This document shows positions 1 through 6,134 of a stretch of DNA of 10,687 bases, one piece after another. Source of the stretch: Treponema sp. (GTDB lineage Bacteria > Spirochaetota > Spirochaetia > Treponematales > Treponemataceae); NCBI GenBank assembly GCA_016297405.1, contig JAEDGP010000064.1, positions 1-10,687 of the forward strand. The letters run 5' to 3'. The translations under genes and the position numbers were made by a program. Numbering within the stretch: position 1 is the stretch's first letter; each line of letters starts with the position of its first letter. The notes beneath the pieces are model-generated. The model searched no databases. It saw nothing but the letters and a program-made list of their open reading frames with translations, and was not told where the DNA came from.

Positions 1-10
1 GGAGTATCGT

Positions 11-517
11 ATGGCTAAACCTTTGATAAAAAATATCCTGGTTGCGATTAATGGTTCCCAGTCTTCCATTCAGGCTGCAATGTATGGAATCATTCTTGCC
101 AAACAGAATGACTTTAACATGAAAGTCGTGTACGTTGTTGATACTGCTACAATAAAATTCCTTACAGCATCCAAATTGTTTATCAATGAAGAAAAAGAAT
201 CTTATGAAGCTGATTTGAACTCTGACGGGAAAAAGTATCTTGAATATGTCACAAGTCTTGCAAAGTCAAAAGGCGTAATAATCGAAACAGAGTTGAGAAC
301 TGGTTCTGTCTATACGGAAGTGGTTAATGCAGCCGATGCTTTTGAGGCGGATATGATTTTGATAGGTGGGAATAATTCTTTGAATAACTATTTCAAGCCT
401 GAAAGTGGACGACATAGCATTCAGGCTACTGCAAGAAGCGAAATTGTTAATTTTGCTCACTGTCCAGTCCTTGTTATCCATAAGCCTGAAATCGAAGGAC
501 TCTTTAAGATTTCGTAA
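11..517 (+). CDS. Universal stress protein (UspA family), divergent
   Basis: This encodes a 168-residue single-domain protein of the UspA fold, a small cytoplasmic protein family tied to stress and energy limitation. The N-terminal strand (ILVAINGS, residues 9-16) and the C-terminal strand with CPVLVIH (151-157) are the usual family ends, and ADMILIGG (113-120) is the strand before the nucleotide loop. Two features of ATP-binding members are not intact: the first-strand Asp is Asn14, and the G-2X-G-9X-G-S/T loop reads GGNN and then a Lys/Glu/Arg-containing stretch. A nucleotide-free role is therefore inferred. GGAG at 1-4, six bases upstream, supports the ATG. The next gene starts 13 bases after the stop, so the two are probably co-transcribed. 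The upstream promoter lies outside the window. Confidence 0.85.
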   Translation: MAKPLIKNILVAINGSQSSIQAAMYGIILAKQNDFNMKVVYVVDTATIKFLTASKLFINEEKESYEADLNSDGKKYLEYVTSLAKSKGVIIETELRTGSVYTEVVNAADAFEADMILIGGNNSLNNYFKPESGRHSIQATARSEIVNFAHCPVLVIHKPEIEGLFKIS

Positions 518-524
518 GGAAAGG
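516..524 (+). promoter_or_regulatory. Ribosome binding site fixing the J-domain gene start
   Basis: AAGGAAAGG overlaps the end of the upstream stop codon and sits six bases before GTG at 531. It selects this GTG over upstream in-frame codons that lie inside the preceding gene. Confidence 0.75.
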
Positions 525-530
525 TTTGTT

Positions 531-1313
531 GTGATCAATTGTTATGAAATTCTTGGAATCCGCAGGAATGCTACTGCTTCTGAAATAAAGAGAGCCTATA
601 GACAAAAAGCGAAACTTTATCATCCTGATTCCTCAAAAAAAGAGGATACCGAAAAATTCAGGCTTCTGGTACAGGCTTACGAAATCTTGTCCGATACCAG
701 ACAGCGAAGCATATTTGACGAATCTTTCTTTAATAAATTTCATTTCAAAAAAGAAAATTATGAAACTTTCGATTATTACAAATGGCTGTCGGAGCGACAT
801 GATGATGAAAGTCGTGCAAAACTTATTATTTTTGATCTCATGCATGGTCGGGAAGATGAAGCTGTTTCAGAATATAAATCCATGTGCATGAATCATGCAG
901 GTTTTTCCCTCAAGCACTGGTTTACCAGGGAAGATTTTATGGATTTTGGGTATATTCTTGCAGAAGAGCTGGTAATCAGGAAAGAATATTATGATGCGCT
1001 TGTTCTTTTGGAACAGATAATAAAAATGGAATACAGCTACAGCTATTTCAGACTGTTTTTTCCTGAAGTCATGGATTTTACGCTGAATATACTTAAGCAT
1101 AACGTGGAAGGTTATTTAAGTGACGAACTTGCACTTGATGTTATGGAGCGCGCGTTGGATTTAGGTTTTAAATCCAGTGACGATGCCTATTTCTTGAGGA
1201 AAATGGCAGAAATCTATAAACGGATGGGAGATTGTCAAACTGCTTTTTTCTGTGAAGAGGAAGCTGTGCGTGTATCTTCCATAAAAAAGAAACCTTACGA
1301 GTTTTTTCAATAG
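531..1313 (+). CDS. J-domain protein (DnaJ-like) with helical C-terminal region
   Basis: This encodes a 260-residue protein with an N-terminal J domain (about residues 3-68). It has the family opening NCYEILGI, a basic helix II (KRAYRQKAK), the diagnostic HPD at 31-33, and helix III containing EKFRLLVQAYEILSD. J domains stimulate the ATPase of a DnaK-type Hsp70. The Gly/Phe-rich linker, the CxxCxGxG zinc repeats and the client-binding domain of true DnaJ are absent. The remaining ~190 residues are charged, predicted helical, and include TPR-like pairs (around 150-175 and 220-250), so this is a specialised J-protein and not DnaJ itself. GTG at 531 is chosen because the domain begins there and a strong ribosome binding site precedes it. 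map follows after 20 bases. The Hsp70 partner and client are not shown by the sequence. Confidence 0.87.
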   Translation: MINCYEILGIRRNATASEIKRAYRQKAKLYHPDSSKKEDTEKFRLLVQAYEILSDTRQRSIFDESFFNKFHFKKENYETFDYYKWLSERHDDESRAKLIIFDLMHGREDEAVSEYKSMCMNHAGFSLKHWFTREDFMDFGYILAEELVIRKEYYDALVLLEQIIKMEYSYSYFRLFFPEVMDFTLNILKHNVEGYLSDELALDVMERALDLGFKSSDDAYFLRKMAEIYKRMGDCQTAFFCEEEAVRVSSIKKKPYEFFQ

Positions 1314-1333
1314 AAGGGTTGGAGGAATTTTAG

Positions 1334-2092
1334 ATGATTCGTCTTAAGAATGAAGAAGAGATTGAAGGAATCAGAAAATCCTGTCATCTTTTGGCAGATT
1401 GCTTTAATCAGTTGATTCCTATGATAAAAGCCGGTATGTCCACAAAACAGGTGGATGACCTTTTTGTAGAATTTATCAAAAGCCATGGAGGAAAACCTGC
1501 ATGGTATAAGGAAAATTTTAAGGGTGCTGCATGTATCAGTATCAATGAGGAAGTGATTCATGGTCTTCCTTCCAAAAAGAAAATTATCCATGACGGAGAT
1601 ATTGTGAGTCTTGATGTGGGAATCGATTTGAATGGATATATCAGTGATTCATGCCATTCTGTGCTTGTGGGCAATGTAAAGCCTGAAGTTCGAAAACTCG
1701 ATCAGGTTACACTTGAATGCCTTGCTGCAGGAATCCAGGCTTGTCGCGTGGGTAACAGAATCAGCGATATTTCAAATGCGGTATACGAAATTGCCACGAA
1801 GCACGGCTATGGTGTGGTGTATGATTATTGTGGTCACGGAGTTGGACTTGATGTTCATGAAGATCCAAGTATTCCTAATTGTCCAAGCCGTGGTCCTAAT
1901 CCAAGAATTCAGCCTGGCATGGTGCTTGCAATTGAACCTATGATTAATTTGGGAACGGCAGATGTTTATACGGCAAAAGATGGATGGACTGTCATTACTA
2001 ATGATGGAAAACCTTCTGCCCATGAAGAGCACACGGTGGCTGTTTTTGAAGATCATACTGAAATTCTTACGGATTTGAACTATAACAAATAG
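1334..2092 (+). CDS. map: Methionine aminopeptidase, type I
   Basis: This encodes a 252-residue cytosolic metalloprotease that removes the initiator Met from nascent proteins. All metal ligands of the family can be placed: Asp94 and Asp105 (eleven apart, in SLDVGID and SDSCHS), His168 in GHGVG, Glu201 in IEPM, and Glu232 in HEEHT. The substrate-side histidines correspond to His76 and His175. The length fits the short type I form, with no N-terminal zinc-finger extension and no type II insert. GGAGG at 1321-1325, eight bases before ATG, supports the start. It lies 20 bases after the J-domain gene and is followed by an intrinsic terminator, so it is likely the last gene of that unit. Confidence 0.97.
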   Translation: MIRLKNEEEIEGIRKSCHLLADCFNQLIPMIKAGMSTKQVDDLFVEFIKSHGGKPAWYKENFKGAACISINEEVIHGLPSKKKIIHDGDIVSLDVGIDLNGYISDSCHSVLVGNVKPEVRKLDQVTLECLAAGIQACRVGNRISDISNAVYEIATKHGYGVVYDYCGHGVGLDVHEDPSIPNCPSRGPNPRIQPGMVLAIEPMINLGTADVYTAKDGWTVITNDGKPSAHEEHTVAVFEDHTEILTDLNYNK

Positions 2093-2097
2093 TTAGC

Positions 2098-2169
2098 CTG
2101 TTTTAAGTTACGTTGTAACTTCTTGAAACAGTGCAGATAAGACCGTGAGTGAATTGTGCCCTGCGTCTT
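2098..2169 (+). other. Structured noncoding stretch after map (3' UTR or small RNA)
   Basis: The 181-base gap between map and htrA holds no convincing gene. A stem at 2105-2111/2115-2121 (AAGTTAC/GTAACTT, 3-base loop) extends outward through CTGTTT at 2098-2103 and AAACAG at 2126-2131, with a small asymmetric bulge. A weaker 5-bp pairing joins AAGAC (2139-2143) to GTCTT (2165-2169). The terminator follows directly. This may be a structured map 3' UTR or a short stable RNA. I recognise no known RNA family here. Confidence 0.4.
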
Positions 2170-2182
2170 CTTGTTCAGTTTT

Positions 2183-2218
2183 TCCGATTGATTTTAGTAA
2201 CCAATCGGATTTTTTTTT
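2183..2218 (+). terminator. Intrinsic terminator after map
   Basis: A perfect 8-bp stem (TCCGATTG at 2183-2190 with CAATCGGA at 2202-2209) has an 11-base loop and is followed at once by nine T residues (2210-2218). It ends the usp / J-domain / map unit and isolates htrA. Confidence 0.9.
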
Positions 2219-2224
2219 GTTATA

Positions 2225-2252
2225 TTTGTAAATAAATAGAAACAATTATAAA
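2225..2252 (+). promoter_or_regulatory. Possible promoter of htrA
   Basis: A weak candidate is TTTGTA (2225-2230), 16 bases, TATAAA (2247-2252), which would give a leader of about 15 bases that still contains the GGAGG at 2263-2267. htrA needs its own promoter because a strong terminator lies just upstream, but the whole stretch is A/T-rich and the match could be chance. Confidence 0.35.
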
Positions 2253-2273
2253 GTATTTATTTGGAGGCGAATT

Positions 2274-3773
2274 ATGAAATCCTGGACAAAACATGTTCTT
2301 GGAATTGCTGTAGTTGCATTTTTTTCTTTTGCAATGATTTCCCTGTCTTGTGGAAAAAGACAAGTTGTTGGTACTGCTGATACAGCTTATGCAGAGTCAG
2401 CTCCTAAGGAGAATATTGTTCCTGCAGAATCTCTTCGTGTTGTAGAAGCTCTTCAAAACTCATTTAGAGCAATAAGTGCAGGTGTTTTGCCGGCTGTTGT
2501 CGAAGTTGATGTGGTTGAAACTAAAACCATTACCCAGTCTGATCCATTTGAAGAATTCAGACGGTATTTTGGTATTCCTGGATTTGGGGACTCTGATTCT
2601 GGAAATAAAAATGGTAAGAAAAGGGAATATGAATCAAAAGGGCTTGGTTCTGGTGTAATCGTCAGAAAGGCCGGAGACGTTTATTATGTATTGACAAATA
2701 ATCACGTTGCAGGTTCTGCTACAAAGATTTCCATAAAGCTTAATGATGGACGAGAATTTGAAGGTAAGCTTGTTGGAGCTGATGCACGAATGGATATTGC
2801 CCTTGTTTCTTTTGAGTCAAAAGATAATACCATAAAGCTTGCTGCCCTTGGCGATTCTGATGCAGTGCAGACAGGAGATATTTGTCTTGCTATGGGAGCA
2901 CCTCTTGGATACAGACAGTCGGTGACTCAGGGAATTGTCAGCGCAAAAGGTAGAAGCGGAACTGGAATCGGCAATATAAATGACTTTATCCAGACCGATG
3001 CTGCCATAAATCAAGGAAATTCTGGTGGCCCATTGCTGAATATTTATGGAGAAGTAATTGGAATAAATACCTGGATTGTTTCTCAATCAGGCGGTTCTCA
3101 GGGACTTGGCTTTTCTATTCCAATTAACAACATAAAGAACTCCATCGATTCTTTCATTACAAAAGGAAAAATTGTATATGGTTGGCTTGGCGTGGCTCTT
3201 ACCGAAGTGGACAAAGAATATAAGGAGGCTTTAGGGATTGGTGATTCAAATGGAGCGCTTGTCTCTCAGCTTTTTATGAATTCCCCAGCTTCACGAGGTG
3301 GAATTAAGGCCGGAGATTTCATTACAAGCGTTAATGGCGTAAAGGTTGAAAGTGTAGAACAGGTTCAAAGGGAAGTTGGCCGACTGGAGGCAGGAAAAAC
3401 CGTTCCATTTGAAATTATGAGGAACGGAAAAAAACAGTCCCTTTCTGTAAAGGTTGAGGAACGGGATGAAAAAGTTTCTTCTGATAACGGCAAACTTTGG
3501 CCAGGTTTCTTTGCATGCCCTATTTCAGAAGAAGTCAAAAAGCAGTTTGAAATTGGGGATAAAACTGAAGGTGTGGTAATTGTGTCTGTTATGGAAAAAT
3601 CCCCTGCTGCATCGCTGAGACTTCAGGCAGGAGATGTAATTACTGCCGTAAATGGCAAAAAAGTATCAAATATCAAAGAATTTTATGAAGAAGTCGCAAA
3701 AATTGAATCTTCTGTCAATTTTGATATCTTCAGTAATGGCGGAACAATCACAACTGGTACATTCAAGTTCTAG
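2274..3773 (+). CDS. htrA: HtrA/DegP-type serine protease, probable lipoprotein, two PDZ domains
   Basis: This encodes a 499-residue exported trypsin-fold protease for envelope protein quality control. The N terminus is a basic then hydrophobic signal ending ISLSC at 22-26, followed by GKR. This resembles a relaxed spirochaetal lipobox, so Cys26 may be lipidated; that is inference. The catalytic triad is His144 (TNNHV), Asp174 (RMDIAL) and Ser250 (GNSGGPL). Two PDZ domains follow, at about 302-395 and 408-499; the second contains SPAASLRLQAGDVITAVNG. Residues 91-122 form a Phe/Gly/charged insert at the place of the family's regulatory LA loop. GGAGG at 2263-2267 supports the ATG. The gene stands alone between two terminators. 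Membrane attachment would differ from soluble periplasmic DegP, and I cannot tell which membrane or face it occupies. Confidence 0.95.
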   Translation: MKSWTKHVLGIAVVAFFSFAMISLSCGKRQVVGTADTAYAESAPKENIVPAESLRVVEALQNSFRAISAGVLPAVVEVDVVETKTITQSDPFEEFRRYFGIPGFGDSDSGNKNGKKREYESKGLGSGVIVRKAGDVYYVLTNNHVAGSATKISIKLNDGREFEGKLVGADARMDIALVSFESKDNTIKLAALGDSDAVQTGDICLAMGAPLGYRQSVTQGIVSAKGRSGTGIGNINDFIQTDAAINQGNSGGPLLNIYGEVIGINTWIVSQSGGSQGLGFSIPINNIKNSIDSFITKGKIVYGWLGVALTEVDKEYKEALGIGDSNGALVSQLFMNSPASRGGIKAGDFITSVNGVKVESVEQVQREVGRLEAGKTVPFEIMRNGKKQSLSVKVEERDEKVSSDNGKLWPGFFACPISEEVKKQFEIGDKTEGVVIVSVMEKSPAASLRLQAGDVITAVNGKKVSNIKEFYEEVAKIESSVNFDIFSNGGTITTGTFKF

Positions 3774-3781
3774 TTTGTTCA

Positions 3782-3839
3782 AAAAAAAAGCTGTCTGTTT
3801 TTATCGACTTGTGCTTTTGAAAACAGACAGCTTTTTTTT
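3782..3839 (+). terminator. Very strong intrinsic terminator after htrA
   Basis: A perfect 20-bp inverted repeat (3782-3801 with 3820-3839) flanks an 18-base loop. The core is GCTGTCTG/CAGACAGC, with eight A before and eight T after. The A and T tracts make it able to work on both strands, although no convergent gene is present here. Confidence 0.93.
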
Positions 3840-3844
3840 GTTTA

Positions 3845-3874
3845 TTGACATTGTTCCTTGTTTTCTGATATTAT
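3845..3874 (+). promoter_or_regulatory. Sigma-70-type promoter of rplU-ysxB-rpmA
   Basis: A consensus -35 TTGACA (3845-3850), an 18-base spacer and TATTAT (3869-3874) preceded by an extended -10 TG (3866-3867). The start point should be near 3881, giving a leader of about 78 bases before rplU. It begins five bases after the htrA terminator. Confidence 0.85.
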
Positions 3875-3880
3875 TCATTC

Positions 3881-3958
3881 TACATTGTAATTAAGGTGTG
3901 GTATGTCCCGTTAAATACTACAGCTGATTTATAAGATTAATTCTTTAGAGGTATTTTT
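3881..3958 (+). promoter_or_regulatory. Structured leader of the L21 operon
   Basis: The leader can fold an 8-bp stem with one G-U pair (3897-3904 with 3915-3922, 10-base loop) enclosed by AATTAA/TTAATT (3889-3894 with 3937-3942). The outer pairing ends just before the ribosome binding site AGAGG at 3947-3951. L21 leaders that act in autoregulation are known in other bacteria, so a similar role is possible here but unproven. Confidence 0.4.
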
Positions 3959-4273
3959 ATGTACGCACTTGTTGAATATAAGGGCAAACAGTACAAAGCA
4001 GAAAAAGGCGCTATCCTTACTGTTGATAAGATCGATGCAGAAAAAGGTGCAGCTATTGAAGTTGATTCTGTTTTGTTGGTAAGTGACGGAGACAAGGTTT
4101 CTGTTGGCACACCATATGTAAAAGGTGCAAAAGTTAAGATTGTTGTAGAAGATTCATTCCGCGACAAGAAAGTGATCGTTCTTAAGTATAAGTCAAAGAA
4201 AGATTATCATCGTGTAATTGGTCACAGACAGAACTATACAAACGTTCGCGTTGAAGACATCGTTATTGCATAA
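3959..4273 (+). CDS. rplU: 50S ribosomal protein L21 (bL21)
   Basis: This encodes a 104-residue protein matching bL21 over its full length: the opening YALVEYKGKQYKAEKG, the central VGTPYVKGAKV, and the C-terminal block with KKDYHRVIGHRQNYT, which contacts 23S rRNA. AGAGG at 3947-3951, seven bases upstream, supports the ATG. It is first in the rplU-ysxB-rpmA operon. Its TAA shares one base with the ATG of ysxB (TAATG), so the two are probably translationally coupled. Confidence 0.98.
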   Translation: MYALVEYKGKQYKAEKGAILTVDKIDAEKGAAIEVDSVLLVSDGDKVSVGTPYVKGAKVKIVVEDSFRDKKVIVLKYKSKKDYHRVIGHRQNYTNVRVEDIVIA

Positions 4274-4611
4274 TGATTTCTGTGCTTTTGGAGCGCAGCA
4301 AAAATGGTCTGCTTTCCAGCTGCAAGGCTGAAGGGCATGCCGGATATGCTACCAAAGGTTCTGATATAGTCTGTAGTGCGGTTACGGTTTTGCTTAGAAC
4401 TGTCCTGCGGATTCTGGAGAATACTGATGGCATTGAAATTGAAACAGATATGCATGAACGTGGTTATCTGTTTTTTTCAATAAAGGTTACACAGTCCAAT
4501 CCTGAATTGGAGCTTGGATTGAAGTATGCTGGAAAGTTTCTTGAAACTGGTATTTTGTCCGTTGTTCAGGAATATCCAGACTTTGTTGAACTTCGTTATA
4601 AAACAGTTTGA
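4273..4611 (+). CDS. prp: Ribosomal processing cysteine protease Prp (YsxB family)
   Basis: This encodes a 112-residue protein of the Prp/YsxB family, placed in the family's usual position between L21 and L27. The signature GHAGYATKGSDIVCSAV is intact, with candidate catalytic residues His22 and Cys34, the same positions as in the characterised staphylococcal enzyme. In Firmicutes, Prp removes a short N-terminal extension from L27, a step needed for ribosome assembly. Here the neighbouring L27 has no such extension, so the substrate is unclear. The ATG overlaps the rplU stop by one base and has no strong ribosome binding site of its own, which suggests translation by coupling. Confidence 0.92.
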   Translation: MISVLLERSKNGLLSSCKAEGHAGYATKGSDIVCSAVTVLLRTVLRILENTDGIEIETDMHERGYLFFSIKVTQSNPELELGLKYAGKFLETGILSVVQEYPDFVELRYKTV

Positions 4612-4623
4612 TAGGAGAATATC

Positions 4624-4881
4624 ATGGGAAGAACTCGTGGTGGTAGCGGCGCAAAGAATGGTCGCGATTCTAACCCAAAAAATCTGGGAGTAAAAAAATA
4701 CAGTGGAGAAAGCGTAACAGCAGGTTCAATCATTGTTAGACAGCGTGGAACAAAATTCTATCCTGGCGATAACGTAATGAAAGCTGGTGATGACAGCCTT
4801 TTTGCTACAGTTGATGGCACAGTTGTTTATCACGAACGCATGAACAGAAAGTTTATTTCTGTTACACCTGTAAACGCATAA
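4624..4881 (+). CDS. rpmA: 50S ribosomal protein L27 (bL27)
   Basis: This encodes an 85-residue bL27. The start MGRTRGGSGAKNGRDSNPK matches the mature N-terminal arm of the family, which reaches the peptidyl-transferase centre, and GSIIVRQRGTKFYPGDNV is the conserved core. AGGAG at 4613-4617, six bases before ATG, supports the start. The upstream frame meets TAG at 4612-4614 without another start, so no cleavable leader peptide is possible. It lies 12 bases after prp and is followed by a terminator. Confidence 0.98.
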   Translation: MGRTRGGSGAKNGRDSNPKNLGVKKYSGESVTAGSIIVRQRGTKFYPGDNVMKAGDDSLFATVDGTVVYHERMNRKFISVTPVNA

Positions 4882-4908
4882 TCGGGCTTTTCGCCGATAT
4901 ATGTATAC

Positions 4909-4946
4909 TACCCGGTTCGGTTTAATCTGTGCCGGGTATTTTTTTT
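4909..4946 (+). terminator. Intrinsic terminator after rpmA
   Basis: TACCCGG (4909-4915) pairs with CCGGGTA (4932-4938) around a 16-base loop, followed by eight T residues (4939-4946). A smaller stem ATCGG/CCGAT (4881-4885 with 4894-4898) precedes it. It separates the ribosomal-protein operon from obg. Confidence 0.9.
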
Positions 4947-4963
4947 ATATAGTTGTGTTTTGG

Positions 4964-4985
4964 ATGCAATCTCTTGTGGTTGCAT
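4964..4985 (+). other. Hairpin in the region upstream of obg
   Basis: ATGCAATC (4964-4971) pairs with GGTTGCAT (4978-4985), an 8-bp stem with one G-U pair and a 6-base loop. No T tract follows, so it is not a standard terminator. It could be part of an obg leader or an operator-like palindrome. I see no convincing -35/-10 pair between 4947 and 5012. Confidence 0.45.
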
Positions 4986-5012
4986 TGGTAATTGCTGGTT
5001 AAAGGTGTTTAG

Positions 5013-6134
5013 ATGATTTCATTTGCAGATGAAGCAGTAATTGAAGTTCATTCTGGAAAGGGTGGAAATGGTTGTATTGCTTTCCGCCGCGAAAAATACA
5101 TTCCTCATGGAGGCCCTAATGGTGGAGACGGTGGAAAGGGCGGAGATGTGATTTTTTGTATTAAGCGTAACATGAGAACTTTGTCCAGACTTCGCCATCA
5201 TAGAATTTTCAAGGCAAAAAACGGTGGTGATGGTCAGGGATGGAATAGATTTGGTAAGGATGGAGAAGATATCGTGATTCCAGTTCCTCCTGGAACAACC
5301 ATCCGTAATTATGAAACAGGCGAGTTGATTCACGATTTTACAAATGAATCTGAAAAAGATCAGTTTGTATTGCTTGAAGGCGGTAAAGGAGGATGGGGAA
5401 ACGTTCACTTTAAGTCTTCTACAAATCAGGCGCCACGTTATGCTCATGCAGGGAAACCTGGTGAAGTAATGAAGCTTAAGCTAGAGCTTAGCATCATGGC
5501 AGATGTTGGTCTTGTTGGTTTTCCGAATGCAGGAAAATCTTCGTTGCTTACGGCTTTTACAAATGCACGTCCAAAAATCGCTCCCTATCCGTTTACTACA
5601 AAAATTCCGAATCTTGGTGTTTTGCGAGTTGATGATGAGCAGGACATTATTATTGCTGATATTCCAGGTATTATTGAAGGCGCAAGTGAAGGAGCTGGTC
5701 TTGGTTTTGATTTTTTAAAGCACATTTCGCGCACGGCCTGCCTTCTTTTTATGATTGATTGTTCTGACACGAATTATCTTACTGCCTATGATACTTTGTG
5801 CAATGAACTTGAAAATTATTCACCACAGCTTATGGAAAAGCCTCGTATCGTTCTTTGCAATAAGATTGATGTGGAAGGTGCCGCGCAGAATGCCGCTGAG
5901 GTAATGGAAAATATAAAGAAAAACGATAAGGATACAGCGGTAATAGCCATTTCCGTACAGGATAATCTTGGCATGAATAATGCAAGAAAAGCTATTACTG
6001 AACTTGTGAACAAACTGGAAGGAGTAAAAAGCGCATCAGAAGCTATTTCCAATGCCGGAGGGGATTGCGATTTTTTAAAGACTCGTTCTGTTGATGAGGA
6101 TATGGAAGTTCAGTATCCGGGAAGCGAAAATTGA
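5013..6134 (+). CDS. obg: GTPase Obg/CgtA (50S assembly)
   Basis: This encodes a 373-residue protein. Residues 1-158 are the glycine-rich Obg fold (GKGGNGCIAF, GGPNGGDGGKGGDV, GGKGGWGN). The G domain follows, with G1 GFPNAGKS (169-176), the G2 Thr pair (195-196), G3 DIPG (216-219), G4 NKID (283-286) and G5 near ISV (313-315). Obg proteins bind late 50S particles and link ribosome assembly to GTP and ppGpp levels. The tail after ~335 is short and acidic; the optional OCT domain of some Firmicute Obg proteins is missing, as in many other bacteria. AAAGGTG at 5001-5007 supports the ATG. Its TGA overlaps the TTG start of nadD by four bases (TTGA), so the two are likely coupled. Confidence 0.97.
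   Translation: MISFADEAVIEVHSGKGGNGCIAFRREKYIPHGGPNGGDGGKGGDVIFCIKRNMRTLSRLRHHRIFKAKNGGDGQGWNRFGKDGEDIVIPVPPGTTIRNYETGELIHDFTNESEKDQFVLLEGGKGGWGNVHFKSSTNQAPRYAHAGKPGEVMKLKLELSIMADVGLVGFPNAGKSSLLTAFTNARPKIAPYPFTTKIPNLGVLRVDDEQDIIIADIPGIIEGASEGAGLGFDFLKHISRTACLLFMIDCSDTNYLTAYDTLCNELENYSPQLMEKPRIVLCNKIDVEGAAQNAAEVMENIKKNDKDTAVIAISVQDNLGMNNARKAITELVNKLEGVKSASEAISNAGGDCDFLKTRSVDEDMEVQYPGSEN

Noticed and set aside
405..530. Longer N-terminal version of the J-domain gene starting inside the upstream gene
   Set aside because: It would overlap the stress-protein gene by 113 bases, and the J domain begins exactly at the GTG at 531, which has a strong ribosome binding site.
4953..4992. Possible obg promoter (TTGTGT or TTGGAT with GGTAAT)
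   Set aside because: The spacings are far from 16-18 bases and the -10 match is poor.
5019..5447. 142-codon open frame on the minus strand within obg
   Set aside because: It is antisense to the conserved Obg domain, has no recognisable domain, and its composition fits a shadow of glycine-rich codons.
5013..6134. Truncated Obg because the C-terminal OCT domain is missing
   Set aside because: Many bacterial Obg proteins naturally lack OCT; the Obg fold and all G motifs are complete, so this is not a broken gene.
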